Source: Symsagittifera roscoffensis
Taxonomy: Eukaryota > Xenacoelomorpha > Acoela > Convolutidae
Assembly (NCBI RefSeq): GCF_963678635.1
Contig: NC_087070.1
Coordinates: 15,253,840-15,317,839, forward strand
Direction: 5' to 3'
Length of the DNA: 64,000 bases
How positions within the stretch are numbered: the stretch's first letter is position 1; the number at the start of each line of letters is the position of its first letter. The position numbers and the translations under genes are program-made. Under the pieces are notes generated by a model. It saw only the letters and a list, made by a program, of their open reading frames with translations. It searched no databases and had not been told where the DNA came from. Shown piece after piece: positions 31,008-46,748 of the stretch.

Positions 31008-32072
31008 ATAATGAAGCACTGTCAAAAATGAACGCGTCAATAAATTGCTCGTGCTGTAAATAAACCGCAGAGGAAACGTAGAAGTCACTTCCAATTTTAG
31101 TCTTTTGTTGCTCTTTTTCGCTCTTATTATTTGAACAAGCTTAAAACATTCTATACCATATCTGCGCATGATAGGTGTTTTTTTTGTCTATTAACTGAAG
31201 TCATTTTTTGTTCTAATGACTAGGAGGAGTAAGGAACTATTCAACTCATAGACATACTCAAGAGGTATAGTATAGATGACAAAACTTTGAAAAAAAACAA
31301 TCTATAGATGAAAATTTTGAACTACAAAGATAGAGCATGAGTCATGCAGTTTTAAATAAAAAATTTGCGTGTTAATAGAAGCGTTTACTGCCTCTTGGAT
31401 TTACGTTTTTTTTTAAATTTTATTTTAATATACTTATCTGATCAGTTACTGATACTTCGATTTACTGGCCACATCCAAAGTTTTCCTTATTAAATTGTCC
31501 AATCCATCTGTGTTTGGTCATACTTTTTTTTAAACTTGTAAAAAAACTGGGTACGCCGTTAGCTGGACTGGACTTGTATCTCTGAAAAAGGGACCAGAAA
31601 ATAGTCTAAATATTTTCAAGAATCGATCGAAGCTACTTGGAATGATTGTTTCTTTTTTGCTTCTAAGCAAGATAAACGTTGTTAGACGTAAAATTCTGAA
31701 CTTTTTCACAGGCTGGTTTTGTTTTGCCTGTAATGAGCGTAGTGAAGACTCTTAGATACGTCTTGCTGATTTTTTTGTTTTTTTTTTTCAGGAAAAAGTC
31801 TTAAAATATTGATGCACTTTGGTATAATGCACTTTTTGAGTTCAATTGAAATTAATCTGCTGAAAATGACGTAAATAGCACTCTCCAAATACGAACGTGG
31901 AAATAGCGCGAAAAAGCGTGAACAATTTCTAGTTTCGAAAGTGATTTTATTTTTAAGATTTCCCAGCGGAATAAAAACTTTACCCACTGATCTAATTTTT
32001 TCAAGTTGGGTTCATGTTATCAAAGAAGCGCCAATCATAAATCGTTCTAGAAATTTAAAGGTCATCTATTTT

Positions 32073-32596
32073 TGTTCCGACTTTCGATAAGAAAAGTAAC
32101 GGAATATTTGTGCTCGGGGTGGGTTTTTTTTTTCTTCAGACAAATTTAGACTTTTTAACTAGCCATTTTTGACGGAATTTTTTTATATCATTCGAAAGGT
32201 ATTGTTGTCTTGAGCTCAAATTTTAAAAGATATTTCACCTGTTTTTTGTAAAATTATGGGGGTTTAAAGATTGCCATTTTGGCCAATTTGGGACAATTAA
32301 CGCGCGATATATTTCGCGCTATTAAAGCGTAAGCGGAGAGTTAATCCGTCTTAAAAATTGTTCCAAATTGGTTGAAAGAAGCTTGTTTGCCATAATTGAT
32401 TCGTTACAAGCAGCGAAATCTATCCTTTTGTACTTTATATGGCGTGTGGGGGGATGATTTTCATAAAAAATAATTTAAATTTTAGAAAAAAAAATTTTCA
32501 TTTTTCTTACATTTATTTTTTAATGTTATTACTGCTCCATAAACCGTAAAAGGCAGTCGGAACATTCAGGACTTCGCCCTGATACGAGCAGTCTTG
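32073..32596 (+). mobile_element. TGTTCCGAC-family element, copy C, nested in another repeat
   Basis: Starts TGTTCCGACTTTCGATAAG (32073) and has AGTCGGAACA at 32555-32564, followed by the hairpin region TCAGGACTTCGCCCTGA and ACGAGCAGTCTTG, as in copy B. The flanking sequence (left CATCTATTTTT, right TTTTCTTCGAAATTCGAAA) matches an uninterrupted dispersed repeat at about 29898-29930, so the element inserted into an older copy of that repeat. Confidence 0.7.
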
Positions 32597-32983
32597 TTTT
32601 CTTCGAAATTCGAAACTTGAGATTTTTTCGAGAAAGTCAGTGTTTTTTTTTTGCTTACTTGCGTTCATTACTCTTTTTCAATCTTCGATTGGCTGTTCTT
32701 TTTATCATCAAATTCCTAATGAATAAAGGAGAAATCTTTTAGTATAACTATAATTGTAACAAAAAAACCCTAAGCGACCTGTCGTTTCTTGATAAATTTT
32801 TTCATGACAATGTGCCTGTTTTTTTAGATTAATTTTTGGTTGTTGAGACGTATTCATTGGAAGATTGTTGCACAAACGCACTGATTGGTTTGCAAATTTG
32901 TAAAGAGCTGTCGTTACAAGAATTGACCCAAAAAGAGAACGTAAACAGTTGAAAACAGTGTAGAAAGCCAGACAAGACAAGAG

Positions 32984-38372
<5,389 letters not shown>

Positions 38373-38835
38373 GCACAGTTCCATATCATATTGCAAGAAC
38401 CATCACGATCCGGAAGAGCTGTACAACTAACTGCGTGAGATAGCTATTGTTACACGATCACTATAGACTTTATAAATCTTTATCGAAGCTTTTTTTTTTT
38501 CAGTACGTTCGCTTGAACTTGTTTTGCATTTGGATGCGATGGAATTATATGCTAAAGCTGTACATCGTGATGAAGTTATAAATGTCTTTACCTTGTCTTG
38601 TATCACGCCGTCATGCAATGAATCAGATCAATGAACTGTTATGCATCAAAAACTATGGTTGGATCTACTTTACAATTCCGTCGACGTAAGACGTAAACAC
38701 CCCCCCCCCCCCACCTCTGTCTGCGCACCAGAGGGAGGAGACTACCAGTCATTCGTAAAAATCATAGTTTAATGCGTAGAAAGGAGTATTTTCATTTAAA
38801 CAGGAGTTTCGGCAAATCATTTTTACTGCTAATAA

Positions 38836-39063
38836 ATGGGATTCAATTATAACCGCTCGAAACTAAAAGAGCAGAAGAGCAGTGATTGTAAAGTGGATAA
38901 AACTTACTGTGAAATGATTTCGACGATGAACTTACGAACCTCAGATCAAATTCCAATTTCAAATCAAATGCAGTTTGAAGATATAAATAGATACATAGAC
39001 TCAAATGAGCCTATCTCCATTATTTGCAATTCGTCAGCTGATTATTTCGTAGCCGAGTTTTGA
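38836..39063 (+). CDS. Hypothetical 75-residue open frame
   Basis: ATG to TGA, no recognised domain: Ser/Asn/Asp-rich with MISTMNLRTSDQIPISNQM and a C-terminal SADYFVAEF. The local base composition is less T-rich than the surroundings, which is why I list it, but there is no homology signal. The ATG overlaps a possible Rab4 polyadenylation signal. It may be chance, or an exon of an unseen gene. Confidence 0.15.
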   Translation: MGFNYNRSKLKEQKSSDCKVDKTYCEMISTMNLRTSDQIPISNQMQFEDINRYIDSNEPISIICNSSADYFVAEF

Positions 39064-39659
39064 AATTGGGAATTTGCGTTAAAATTTGGCGACTCTTAGA
39101 GTTGGAGATGAACAGGATATAATATTGATGTAGAATTTAGATTACATCTGCAGAATTTGGAATTCAATTGTAACAATAAGTGTAATTTTCATATTAGAAA
39201 TATATTGCCTATCATGCATTGATTTTGTCGGCTTTGCATCTTTTTTGTTCTATTCTCAATATCATGAAAAAGCTGACAAATAGAATGTTGCAATTAATGT
39301 TTACTCTAATTTGGGTTCGAATTTTATTATTGATTTTTTTTGCTGAGTTCAAAATGCCTGTAAATTTTTGTATATACTTTCCTGTTGCTATTAAAGTACT
39401 ATTTCATCCACCTCGTTTATTTAATTTAAGGATTAGAGTTCTTGTTTTGTCGATTCTTAAGAGTACCGAGACTCAGGATGAGAAAAGATTCGATTCTCGA
39501 CTAGCTCAAGTGCAAATGAACGCAGTGAAGAGTTTACAGGCAAATGAACAGTTTTTTTGTTCTGCGAAAGTTTGTTCACGCTCATTTTTGATTTTTCGCG
39601 CTTACAATTTGTTCTTCTAAATTCAATTGAAACTCATTTGCGGAACGGAAAACAATTTT

Positions 39660-40223
39660 CCCGGGTCGAGGTGCTCACTTTATGTTTCTACTTTCAAAGT
39701 TGAGCACATGTCAGTTCTCGACCGAAAAAGCATAGTCGAGACAGGAGTTTGGGTCGAGCACGAATTTGAAACATACTTCGAGTACGGTCAAAACATACCT
39801 ATTTCGACTCAAAACATACCTAAATTTTCTACTCAAATTGCAAACCAGTAGTCAAAAATCACAATAACAGTTAATTTTTACAAAAAACATTTAAATTCCA
39901 CAAAACTGATCATTTCATGCTGTTAAAAAAGCATCATAAGATGCTACCCAAAAAGCATAAATTATAATGTTTTAATTTTGAATAATTCATGTTTGAAAGT
40001 CGAAACATACCCAAGTTCGGTCGAGCACTGTTGGAATATATCTTGCTTAGTTCGAGCACATTTTTTTCCGGGCGAGCGCCTTGGAAACAAACCTTGATTG
40101 GGTCGAGGACATTTGTTTCGGACGAGCACGTTCTAAATATACAAAATTTTGCACAAGATGGTCGAAAGATAGCGATTTTTGGTCGAGACGGTCGAAACAT
40201 AAAGCGAGCACCTAGACTACGGG
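39660..40223. mobile_element. MITE-like element rich in GTCGAGCAC motifs
   Basis: A 564-bp block whose ends are imperfect inverted repeats of about 32-33 bp: left CCCGGGTCGAGGTGCTCACT, right complement CCCGTAGTCTAGGTGCTCGC, both continuing TTTATGTTTC. The interior repeats GGTCGAG/GAGCAC and GAAACATA motifs in both orientations. No clear target duplication was found. A shorter relative lies near 43172-43350. Confidence 0.6.
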
Positions 40224-43171
40224 AACTTTTATTTATAAAAACTTCTAAAAACATGAAAAAATTTATTGAAAAGTATTGTTTATAAAATGGGTCTTTTATT
40301 AGAATGAATTGCGTTAATCTTATGTGATTGAAAAGTTATTTGAAACTATAAATTTAGGTTTTTTATTATACTGAAAATCCAGAGTTGAGAAAGTCATAAC
40401 GTTCAAGGCCAAAAATATCGAGATAGAAGAAACAATATCTATTTATTTCATATTTATTGCTAGTTCCCTACGCAAAGATAAAGGTAATAGCAGTAGTAGG
40501 GGTGGCGGCGGGGTCAAAAACATGGAAGAGCTTTCATTTGTTCGAATTGTCTACCGATGTGCCTTCCATTTTTTTTTTACTTGAAGCACCTTCAATATTT
40601 TAGGCTCCTAAAGTCTGAAGGAGCAGCTTTTTTCGACTTGACATTTTTCCTTTTTGTGACTACAGTGCTAGTAGTACTGTGAAGAACGAAACTTTAATTA
40701 GTTCTTGACTTTTGCTTAGTTTGATTTTTGAATTAAATTTTCAAAGTAAGTTTTGTTAGTCCTTCTTACAAGCACATGTAAAAAAGTTTTTGCTTTTTTT
40801 TCAGAAAAAGTGAGTTTTAGGAACAGTTTTCATACACATTCAATTATGAAGTTCTGAACAACTAGGCGTTCAAAATGAATGAAAAGACCAGAAAACTTAA
40901 TACAGGTAGTGCACACTGTTTTATTCAAAAATCAATTAAGGAAAGTGAAAAATCAAGCTATTTTCAATCAAATGAAAAAAGATTGTCGAAAAACAAAAAA
41001 ACTTATTTTTAGGTGTTTTTAATGTAAATTCAAGTTGTTTTGCTGTTCAAAAATAAACTTTTTAGTGCTCAAATTTTCAAATTAGGTTGCGTCGTTCAAC
41101 TAACACTGAAAAAACACCTTAACACTTTTTTTTTCATTTGAGAAAAAGGCAAAAAAGCTGAGCTTGCAAATGGGTTTTTTCCCTTGCTTTCACAATTTTA
41201 TTTTTTCTCTTAAAATTTAATACACATTGATTAATTGTTTAGTAGCGTATCTTTCTGTAAAGACAGTGAAAAAAAAGAAGAAAGTAGAAAAACAAAATTG
41301 CGAGGTGTTTTTGATTGAATTGAAAGTGTTTTAGTAAATGCCAAAAATAATTCAGTGTTCGAGTCAATTGAAAACAGTACTGGACAATTTGTTTAAACTG
41401 TTTCGATTGGAACAACAAGAGAAAAAAATCGAGCAAAAATTATTTAAAAAAAAATTTTAAGTGAGATATTATATATCGATGAGAAATGATGTTGATTATC
41501 TAACTTTTACTCAGAGCCTTCCATATTTTCGAATTTTGCCGAGCTTAGTGCTAGAACATTCTCAAGATGACAAAAAAAACAAAACTAACAGCAAAACAAT
41601 TGCAAATGACAATTTTTGGGCTGCCTTGTACTTGTTTCATTTGTTTAAATTGACATTTTTGCAATTTTTCCTCCACATCCAGTCATTAAACCAGTAAAGA
41701 GCCAGTTTTATTTTATTTTTCATAACAAACTGAAAGAGTAATTTAAAAACTCTCCAACAAATAAAAATCACCTGCAAATTGGTTTCAGGCCTAAATGAGT
41801 GATAAAAACGATGAAATAGCCGTGATTAATTTGAACCAAATTTTTAATAAATTTGGTGCTAATCAAAATTTTACTTCAACAAGAAACCAGTTTGAAACAA
41901 TTGAATTTTTTTAGTACCTTGAGTTCTAGATTTGTAGTTAGAATAGGAATAACGGACTGCTTTTGCTATGATTTCAAATTTTACTTGATCGACCTCGTTT
42001 TTCATTATAGCGCCGCGCCGTCCATATTTTAGACTTTTCTGTTGATTGTGTTAAAATTCGAAATATGTTTTTTTTTCAAAAACTTGCAGCTGCGGTAATG
42101 TTTTAAAGTTCAAATGAGCCCACTTGCCATTTTTTATTTTAAAAAGAAATTTTCAGATACTAGATTTTCCAGCTGGACGAAAATCAATTTGCTTTTATTC
42201 GACTTACGATACGAAATCATAACCGTTCAAAGCTCATTGAAGTACTAGTTATTAATATTCGTAGGTCCGGTATTCAAAACTTTTAATAATCATAAATGAT
42301 GCCTACAATGAGTTTGGATGAAAAATATGCATAATTGTGAAACAATTTTGGCACTAATTTGAGGTTCTGGTCTTTCTCAACTTTCTCAACTTCAAATTAT
42401 CATTTTTCGCTCATTTAAAATCATTACCGAGTTTTATTTATATCAGACTGTTGCTCAGTATAGCCAAAAAGATGAAACCTGCCTAGAAAAAGATTTTTGA
42501 TGATTTTTTGAAAAACAACCAAAAAAAATAGTGTTTTCGGAAAAAATGTTTTTGCTGTTTTTTTTTCGAGCCGTTTTATTTTTTTTTTCAACCAGAGTCA
42601 AAACAATCATCGAAATACACTGTTGTGGAAGTTTTCTATACAAGAAAACCAATTGCGGTCCAAAAACAGTTTTTCACCAAATAATTACATATTTTCGACT
42701 CAGTGGCGCTTGTAGTACTAGGAGGTAAGGTAAAAAAATTATAAAGTTGGAATATTTTAAATATTATATTTCAATTTATATCTCATAAGTATCTCAGCTG
42801 TTGTGCGCACCTACTCACTCCTGGACTTGACACCCGTGTTTGCAGGTATTTTTTCTTCTGCTCAAAACCTCCTGCACCTGAGATCCAAATATTCAGTTTT
42901 CTTTTCACTCAACTATTCAGACACCTCCTTTACTCGCTTCCGCCTTTCTCACCACTGCCACTTGCCCAATTTATAGGCAACAAATATAGTTTCTTAGATT
43001 TATATTGTGGATATCCTAAGTGATTTAAACGTTTAAACTTTCATCTTGTTTGACGAAAACGAAAACTATTATCCTGTTTTCTACTCTTTCACGTTAGTAT
43101 GAAACCATGATCCTTTAACAACTGATCCATTTCATCTCGATTTACACTTTGTTATACAAAATCTTGGTTGT

Positions 43172-43350
43172 ACCCAGGCTGAGGTGCTCGACTCATGATT
43201 CGACCGTCACAGTCAAACGGACTCCAATTTTCGTCGCAAACTAAGACAGTCGAACGAACACTATAGTCGAATCAAGGGTCGAACAGGGTCGAATCATGAG
43301 TCAAACAGGGTCAATAGAGTCGAACAAGGTCTAATCATGAGTCGAAGAGG
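43172..43350. mobile_element. Short GTCGA-rich inverted-repeat element
   Basis: Left end AGGTGCTCGACTCATGATTC and right end with GGTCTAATCATGAGTCGAAG are imperfect inverted repeats. The middle has repeated GTCGAACAGGGTCGAATCAT. It shares AGGTGCTCG with the 39660-40223 element and is probably of the same family. Confidence 0.5.
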
Positions 43351-43600
43351 ATAAAAAGAAAACGAATTTCTCAAACGAAAAAAAAACTTTCTAAAATCTT
43401 TCTGGGATGCATGATTCAACGCTTCCGTCAATTTGACAATTAATCGCGATTTTGTATAAAAGAGTAGACTTCAATTTTAAAACAAAATTCAATTTTTTTT
43501 CGTAAAAACCATTTTTTGTTAATACTGCAAGTTTCGACCGTTTAATTCAAACTAATTCTTCCAAAAAGGTTCTGCTACCCCTTAATTGGACTGACAACTA

Positions 43601-44867
43601 CACTATATTGCCAAAAAGACTCATACAGACCTAAGTTTCAGGTTTTTTTAAAAAAAAAAACTGCAACTTGACGGAAAAAATCCAATTTATTTTACCGAGA
43701 AGTGAACTAAAAACCAACAGCAGCACCTTTCGACTTCATAACTTAAATTTCTCTCGTATGGATAGATTTATACAGTTTTTGACAAAATCAAAAGAGGTGG
43801 ATTTTCTAGCGTTTTTGATGCTTTCTTCAAATTTTTCCTTGGTTAGGGTCATTCTAGTCATTCGTTTCTTCATCAACGCCCACAAATTCTCTATGATATT
43901 TAGATCAGGGCTGTATGGGGGCCATTCGACGGTCTGAATATAATTTTCGGCTAAATAATCTCTTATGATTTCTGCTCTATGAACAGGGCAATTGTCTTCC
44001 ATGAGCTTCCAGCCAAATTTAGCATAATCCTTTTACAACTTTTGGTCAAGCACATCCCTATAAGCTTTAGCGTTGTCTGGCAGTGCACATTTTACTAATC
44101 CAAAACTACCATCAGGTGTAATGAACCCCCAAAACATAACAGAAAAACGGGAAGAAATCTTCAAAACAGTACACTGTGGCTTGTAACGCTCACCACGTTG
44201 ACACCAAACTCGAATACGGCCGTCTGTGTTCAGGGCAAATCGGACTTCGTCTGAGAAAAAAACAGACTGCATAAAACTTGGACTTGTACCCCAAAAACGG
44301 CAGTTCTTCTTCCGTAAAGCACTGTTCTTCTTGCCAAAGTTTAGTTTCAGAGCTGCGGATCTGCTCCAATTTTTTTTTTTTCAAAATACGTTCGACCGTA
44401 GTTGCTGAGATGGTTTTCGTACTGAAGCAGTTATAATCCGACTGTAGTAACTTAATAGATATTTTTTGTCTCCTTTCCTTATATTTCTGACCAAAAGTCT
44501 TTCTTCTTTTCCTCTAATTTTTGATTTTCTCCCACATCTAGAAAACCCAGAGAAGGTAGGATCTTTAAGATAAGCTTCGTAAACACTGTACGCAGTTTGT
44601 CGGTTTACTTTCAGCGTATTTTCCGAAAGTCGAACCTTGTTGTTGTAAGTCAACAATTTTAAACTTCGTTTCTAAAGTCAACGTGTTGCGTTTAGCCATG
44701 TTTCTGAACTAACTGAATAAATCCCGCAAAAACGCACAAAAATTTGAATACTTTTCACCTTAAAAAGTACGGGCCTCACATTTTTGTTCAATTCCTAAAT
44801 GAGATTAATAATATTTCGTTGACAATTTAAGAAAAATGCCTGTATGAGTCTTTTTGGTGAGATACTG
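43601..44867 (-). mobile_element. Tc1/mariner transposon
   Basis: 1267 bp flanked by TA (43599-43600 and 44868-44869), the Tc1/mariner target. The terminal inverted repeats start CAC/CAG at the tips and share CCAAAAAGACTCATACAG. Length and ends fit an intact-length Tc1 element; its transposase runs on the minus strand and is broken. Confidence 0.92.
43736..44700 (-). pseudogene. Tc1 transposase (DD34E), frameshifted
   Basis: The likely start ATG is at 44700-44698 (MAKRNTLTLETK), followed by a helix-turn-helix N-terminal region whose frame changes at about 44640-44655. Further frame changes occur near 44380 and between 44272 and 44190, and again near 44030. Catalytic motifs survive in pieces: SDEVRF with the first Asp, MEDNCPVH with the second Asp, and SPDLNIIENLW with Glu; 34 residues lie between the second Asp and the Glu, the Tc1-type DD34E spacing. 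At least three frameshifts make it inactive. Confidence 0.88.
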
Positions 44868-44999
44868 TAGACTGGGGGAGGGGCGTTGGATACATCTATT
44901 TTCCGGGTGGATTAAAGACATTTACTCGTAACGAGTTATCAAATTTTTCTAACTGGGAGCGGTCATAGTTAATTAAGACTCATGCTAAGTACATGCAAG

Positions 45000-45431
45000 C
45001 AGTGGTGGATCTAGAATTTCCAAAGGGGGCGGATTTTCAAAACATTTTTGAAAGTTTTGTCGACTTTTATTAGGTCGATCAAATTGATTTTTCAAGCTCT
45101 CCCGAAGCACTGTTTTGTCCCTATTTTGGCCAAGTTTTCTGCGCCGCAGGCAAAACTTTGAAAAAAAAACCAGGCTAAAAAGGGCGTTTTTAGGCACTTT
45201 TTGGAAAATTTTGACCAAAAAGTTGCATTTTTTTCGGCGCGCGCTCGCCCCTCAAAATTAGCATATATTGTCGCCGAATGCGCCTTTAGAAAATTTGAAA
45301 GGTCCATCGTCAAAAATGGATATCTCATAGTAGTACAAAAGGTGGACCCTTTGGGTCGGCAGGTGGTCAAATACCTGAATGGAAAGAAATGTCCGCACCC
45401 CCACCACCCCTACCTCCTAAATCAGCCCCTG
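45000..45431. mobile_element. hAT-type MITE, copy 2, inverted relative to copy 1
   Basis: 432 bp with ends CAGTGGTGGATCTAG and CTAAATCAGCCCCTG, mutated forms of the CAGGGGCGGAT terminus of copy 1. The 8-bp flanks CATGCAAG (44992-44999) and CATGCAGT (45432-45439) match at six of eight positions, a decayed target duplication. The interior matches copy 1 (4760-5198) in reverse complement, for example GCGCCGCAGGCAAA and TCCCGAAGCACTGTTTTG. Confidence 0.88.
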
Positions 45432-45616
45432 CATGCAGTGTCTAGCCAAAATGATGCGTTTTTCTGTTATTAACATATTGACATGTGAGAATTGACATTT
45501 TGTTTTTCGACATTTTCTTTTCAAAAACGAATCATGATCTAATAAAATTTATTTTAATCACTTGAAATTAAATTTTAAGTAAAAGCCCATTTCAATTGAT
45601 AACAAGTAGCCCAGAA

Positions 45617-46458
45617 TGTTCCGACCACAGTCTTAAAAAACAAATTTTTTTTTTCAAGTTGGGGTCGTTTTTTTTCTGCGTGTCGTGATAGGAAGACTTG
45701 AAGGAAAAAAAACAGAACTTAGGCATACTCTAAAGTCATAATACAACAGGTCAATTTAAAAACAGTTTTTGAAGAAAAATTACTAGAAACGAAAAAAAAA
45801 TTGAAAAAAATTTCAAAAATTTTTTCAAACTTTTTTTTGCAGAAATGTTTGAATTTTCAAGTTTTAAATTCCCAAAACTGCGCTAAAAAACTCCAAAAAC
45901 TAACTTTATTCGAGTAAACTAAGTTGAATATGCTACACGGTCACCTTTTTAGCTCGAGATTAGACCAAAAATCTAAAAAATCAAACCGGTTTTTTGTCGA
46001 CTTTGTGACAAAATTTTCAAAATTTTAATGTCGTTCTTTAAAATGATATATCACTCACCCCAGTCCGATTTTTATTTGTGGTACCCGACGATTTTTCGTT
46101 GAAAACAAATAATCGATTAAAATGTTCATAAAATTGATTAAATTATCATCTTAAAAACAAGCGGTTTTAATCGATTATAAGTTGAATAATTTCTTTCTAC
46201 ACTTAAGTAGAATGAAATATATTGCACGTTTATTATCCAAATTTGACTTATTGTCGTCAAAGTAGTCCCAAATTCAAACCATTGTAACTTATTGAAAATT
46301 CATCATAGGCGAAATACTTTTTGAATTTGAGCTCCAGACAAAAAAATTCTTTGGATGGTCAAAAAAATTGTCATAAAAAGGGTTCGAGAGTCGAAACTTG
46401 ACGGATAAAAAAAACACTTCAAGTTTTAATGTTACGTATTTCGTCGAGACTCGGAACA
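45617..46458 (-). mobile_element. Diverged TGTTCCGAC-family element, copy D
   Basis: Bounded by TGTTCCGAC (45617-45625) and GACTCGGAACA (ending 46458). Internal sequence only partly resembles copies A-C; the alignable part is near the right end (GGCGAAATACTTTTTGAATT, CGAAACTTGACGG). It is about 840 bp, longer than the others, so it may be a related subfamily. Confidence 0.45.
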
Positions 46459-46748
46459 GTGAATTTTGGTAACTATTTTGATATTATACAAGTCGTCAAG
46501 CTTACACATTTTGCATGGAAAATTTCACTTTAGGCTGCAGTCCTTTTCTCTCATTTGACAGTGGCAGAAAAAATAATTTTAATGGTAGATTTTTGAACCA
46601 ATTATATCACCCAACATAATTTTCATCAGATATTTTGCATGCAAAAGAGCTCAAAGTTTCGCTCATGTGATTCAGAGCAACTGCAGATATCATAATGTTA
46701 CAGTGAATTATTCATCAAATTTGAGTCATTGACTAAGAGTGAGTATAT

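Larger units (their letters stand above)
27072..32983. other. Intergenic repeat-rich region before Rab4
   Basis: No gene recognised. It has a SINE-like stretch around 28045-28230 (AGTTGGAATCTGGCCTGGGA, then GGCTTGATTGCCACGTCACG, comparable with the composite repeat) and a 134-bp direct duplication at 28731-28864 and 29101-29234. The CGCAAGTGATGCGAAGC module lies near 29371, and dispersed-repeat copies at 29690-30010 and 31715-32710. Two TGTTCCGAC-family elements are annotated separately. Confidence 0.5.
38373..43598. other. Intergenic region between Rab4 and the Tc1 element
   Basis: No gene recognised with confidence. It has a 13-14-base C run near 38700, a 75-codon open frame of unknown status at 38836-39063, two related GTCGA-rich inverted-repeat elements, and long AT-rich stretches (40260-43170) in which I see nothing recognisable. 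Confidence 0.5.
44870..46748. other. Intergenic region 3' of the coiled-coil gene
   Basis: It contains the second hAT MITE copy and a diverged TGTTCCGAC-family element, annotated separately. No gene recognised in the remaining sequence. Confidence 0.5.
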
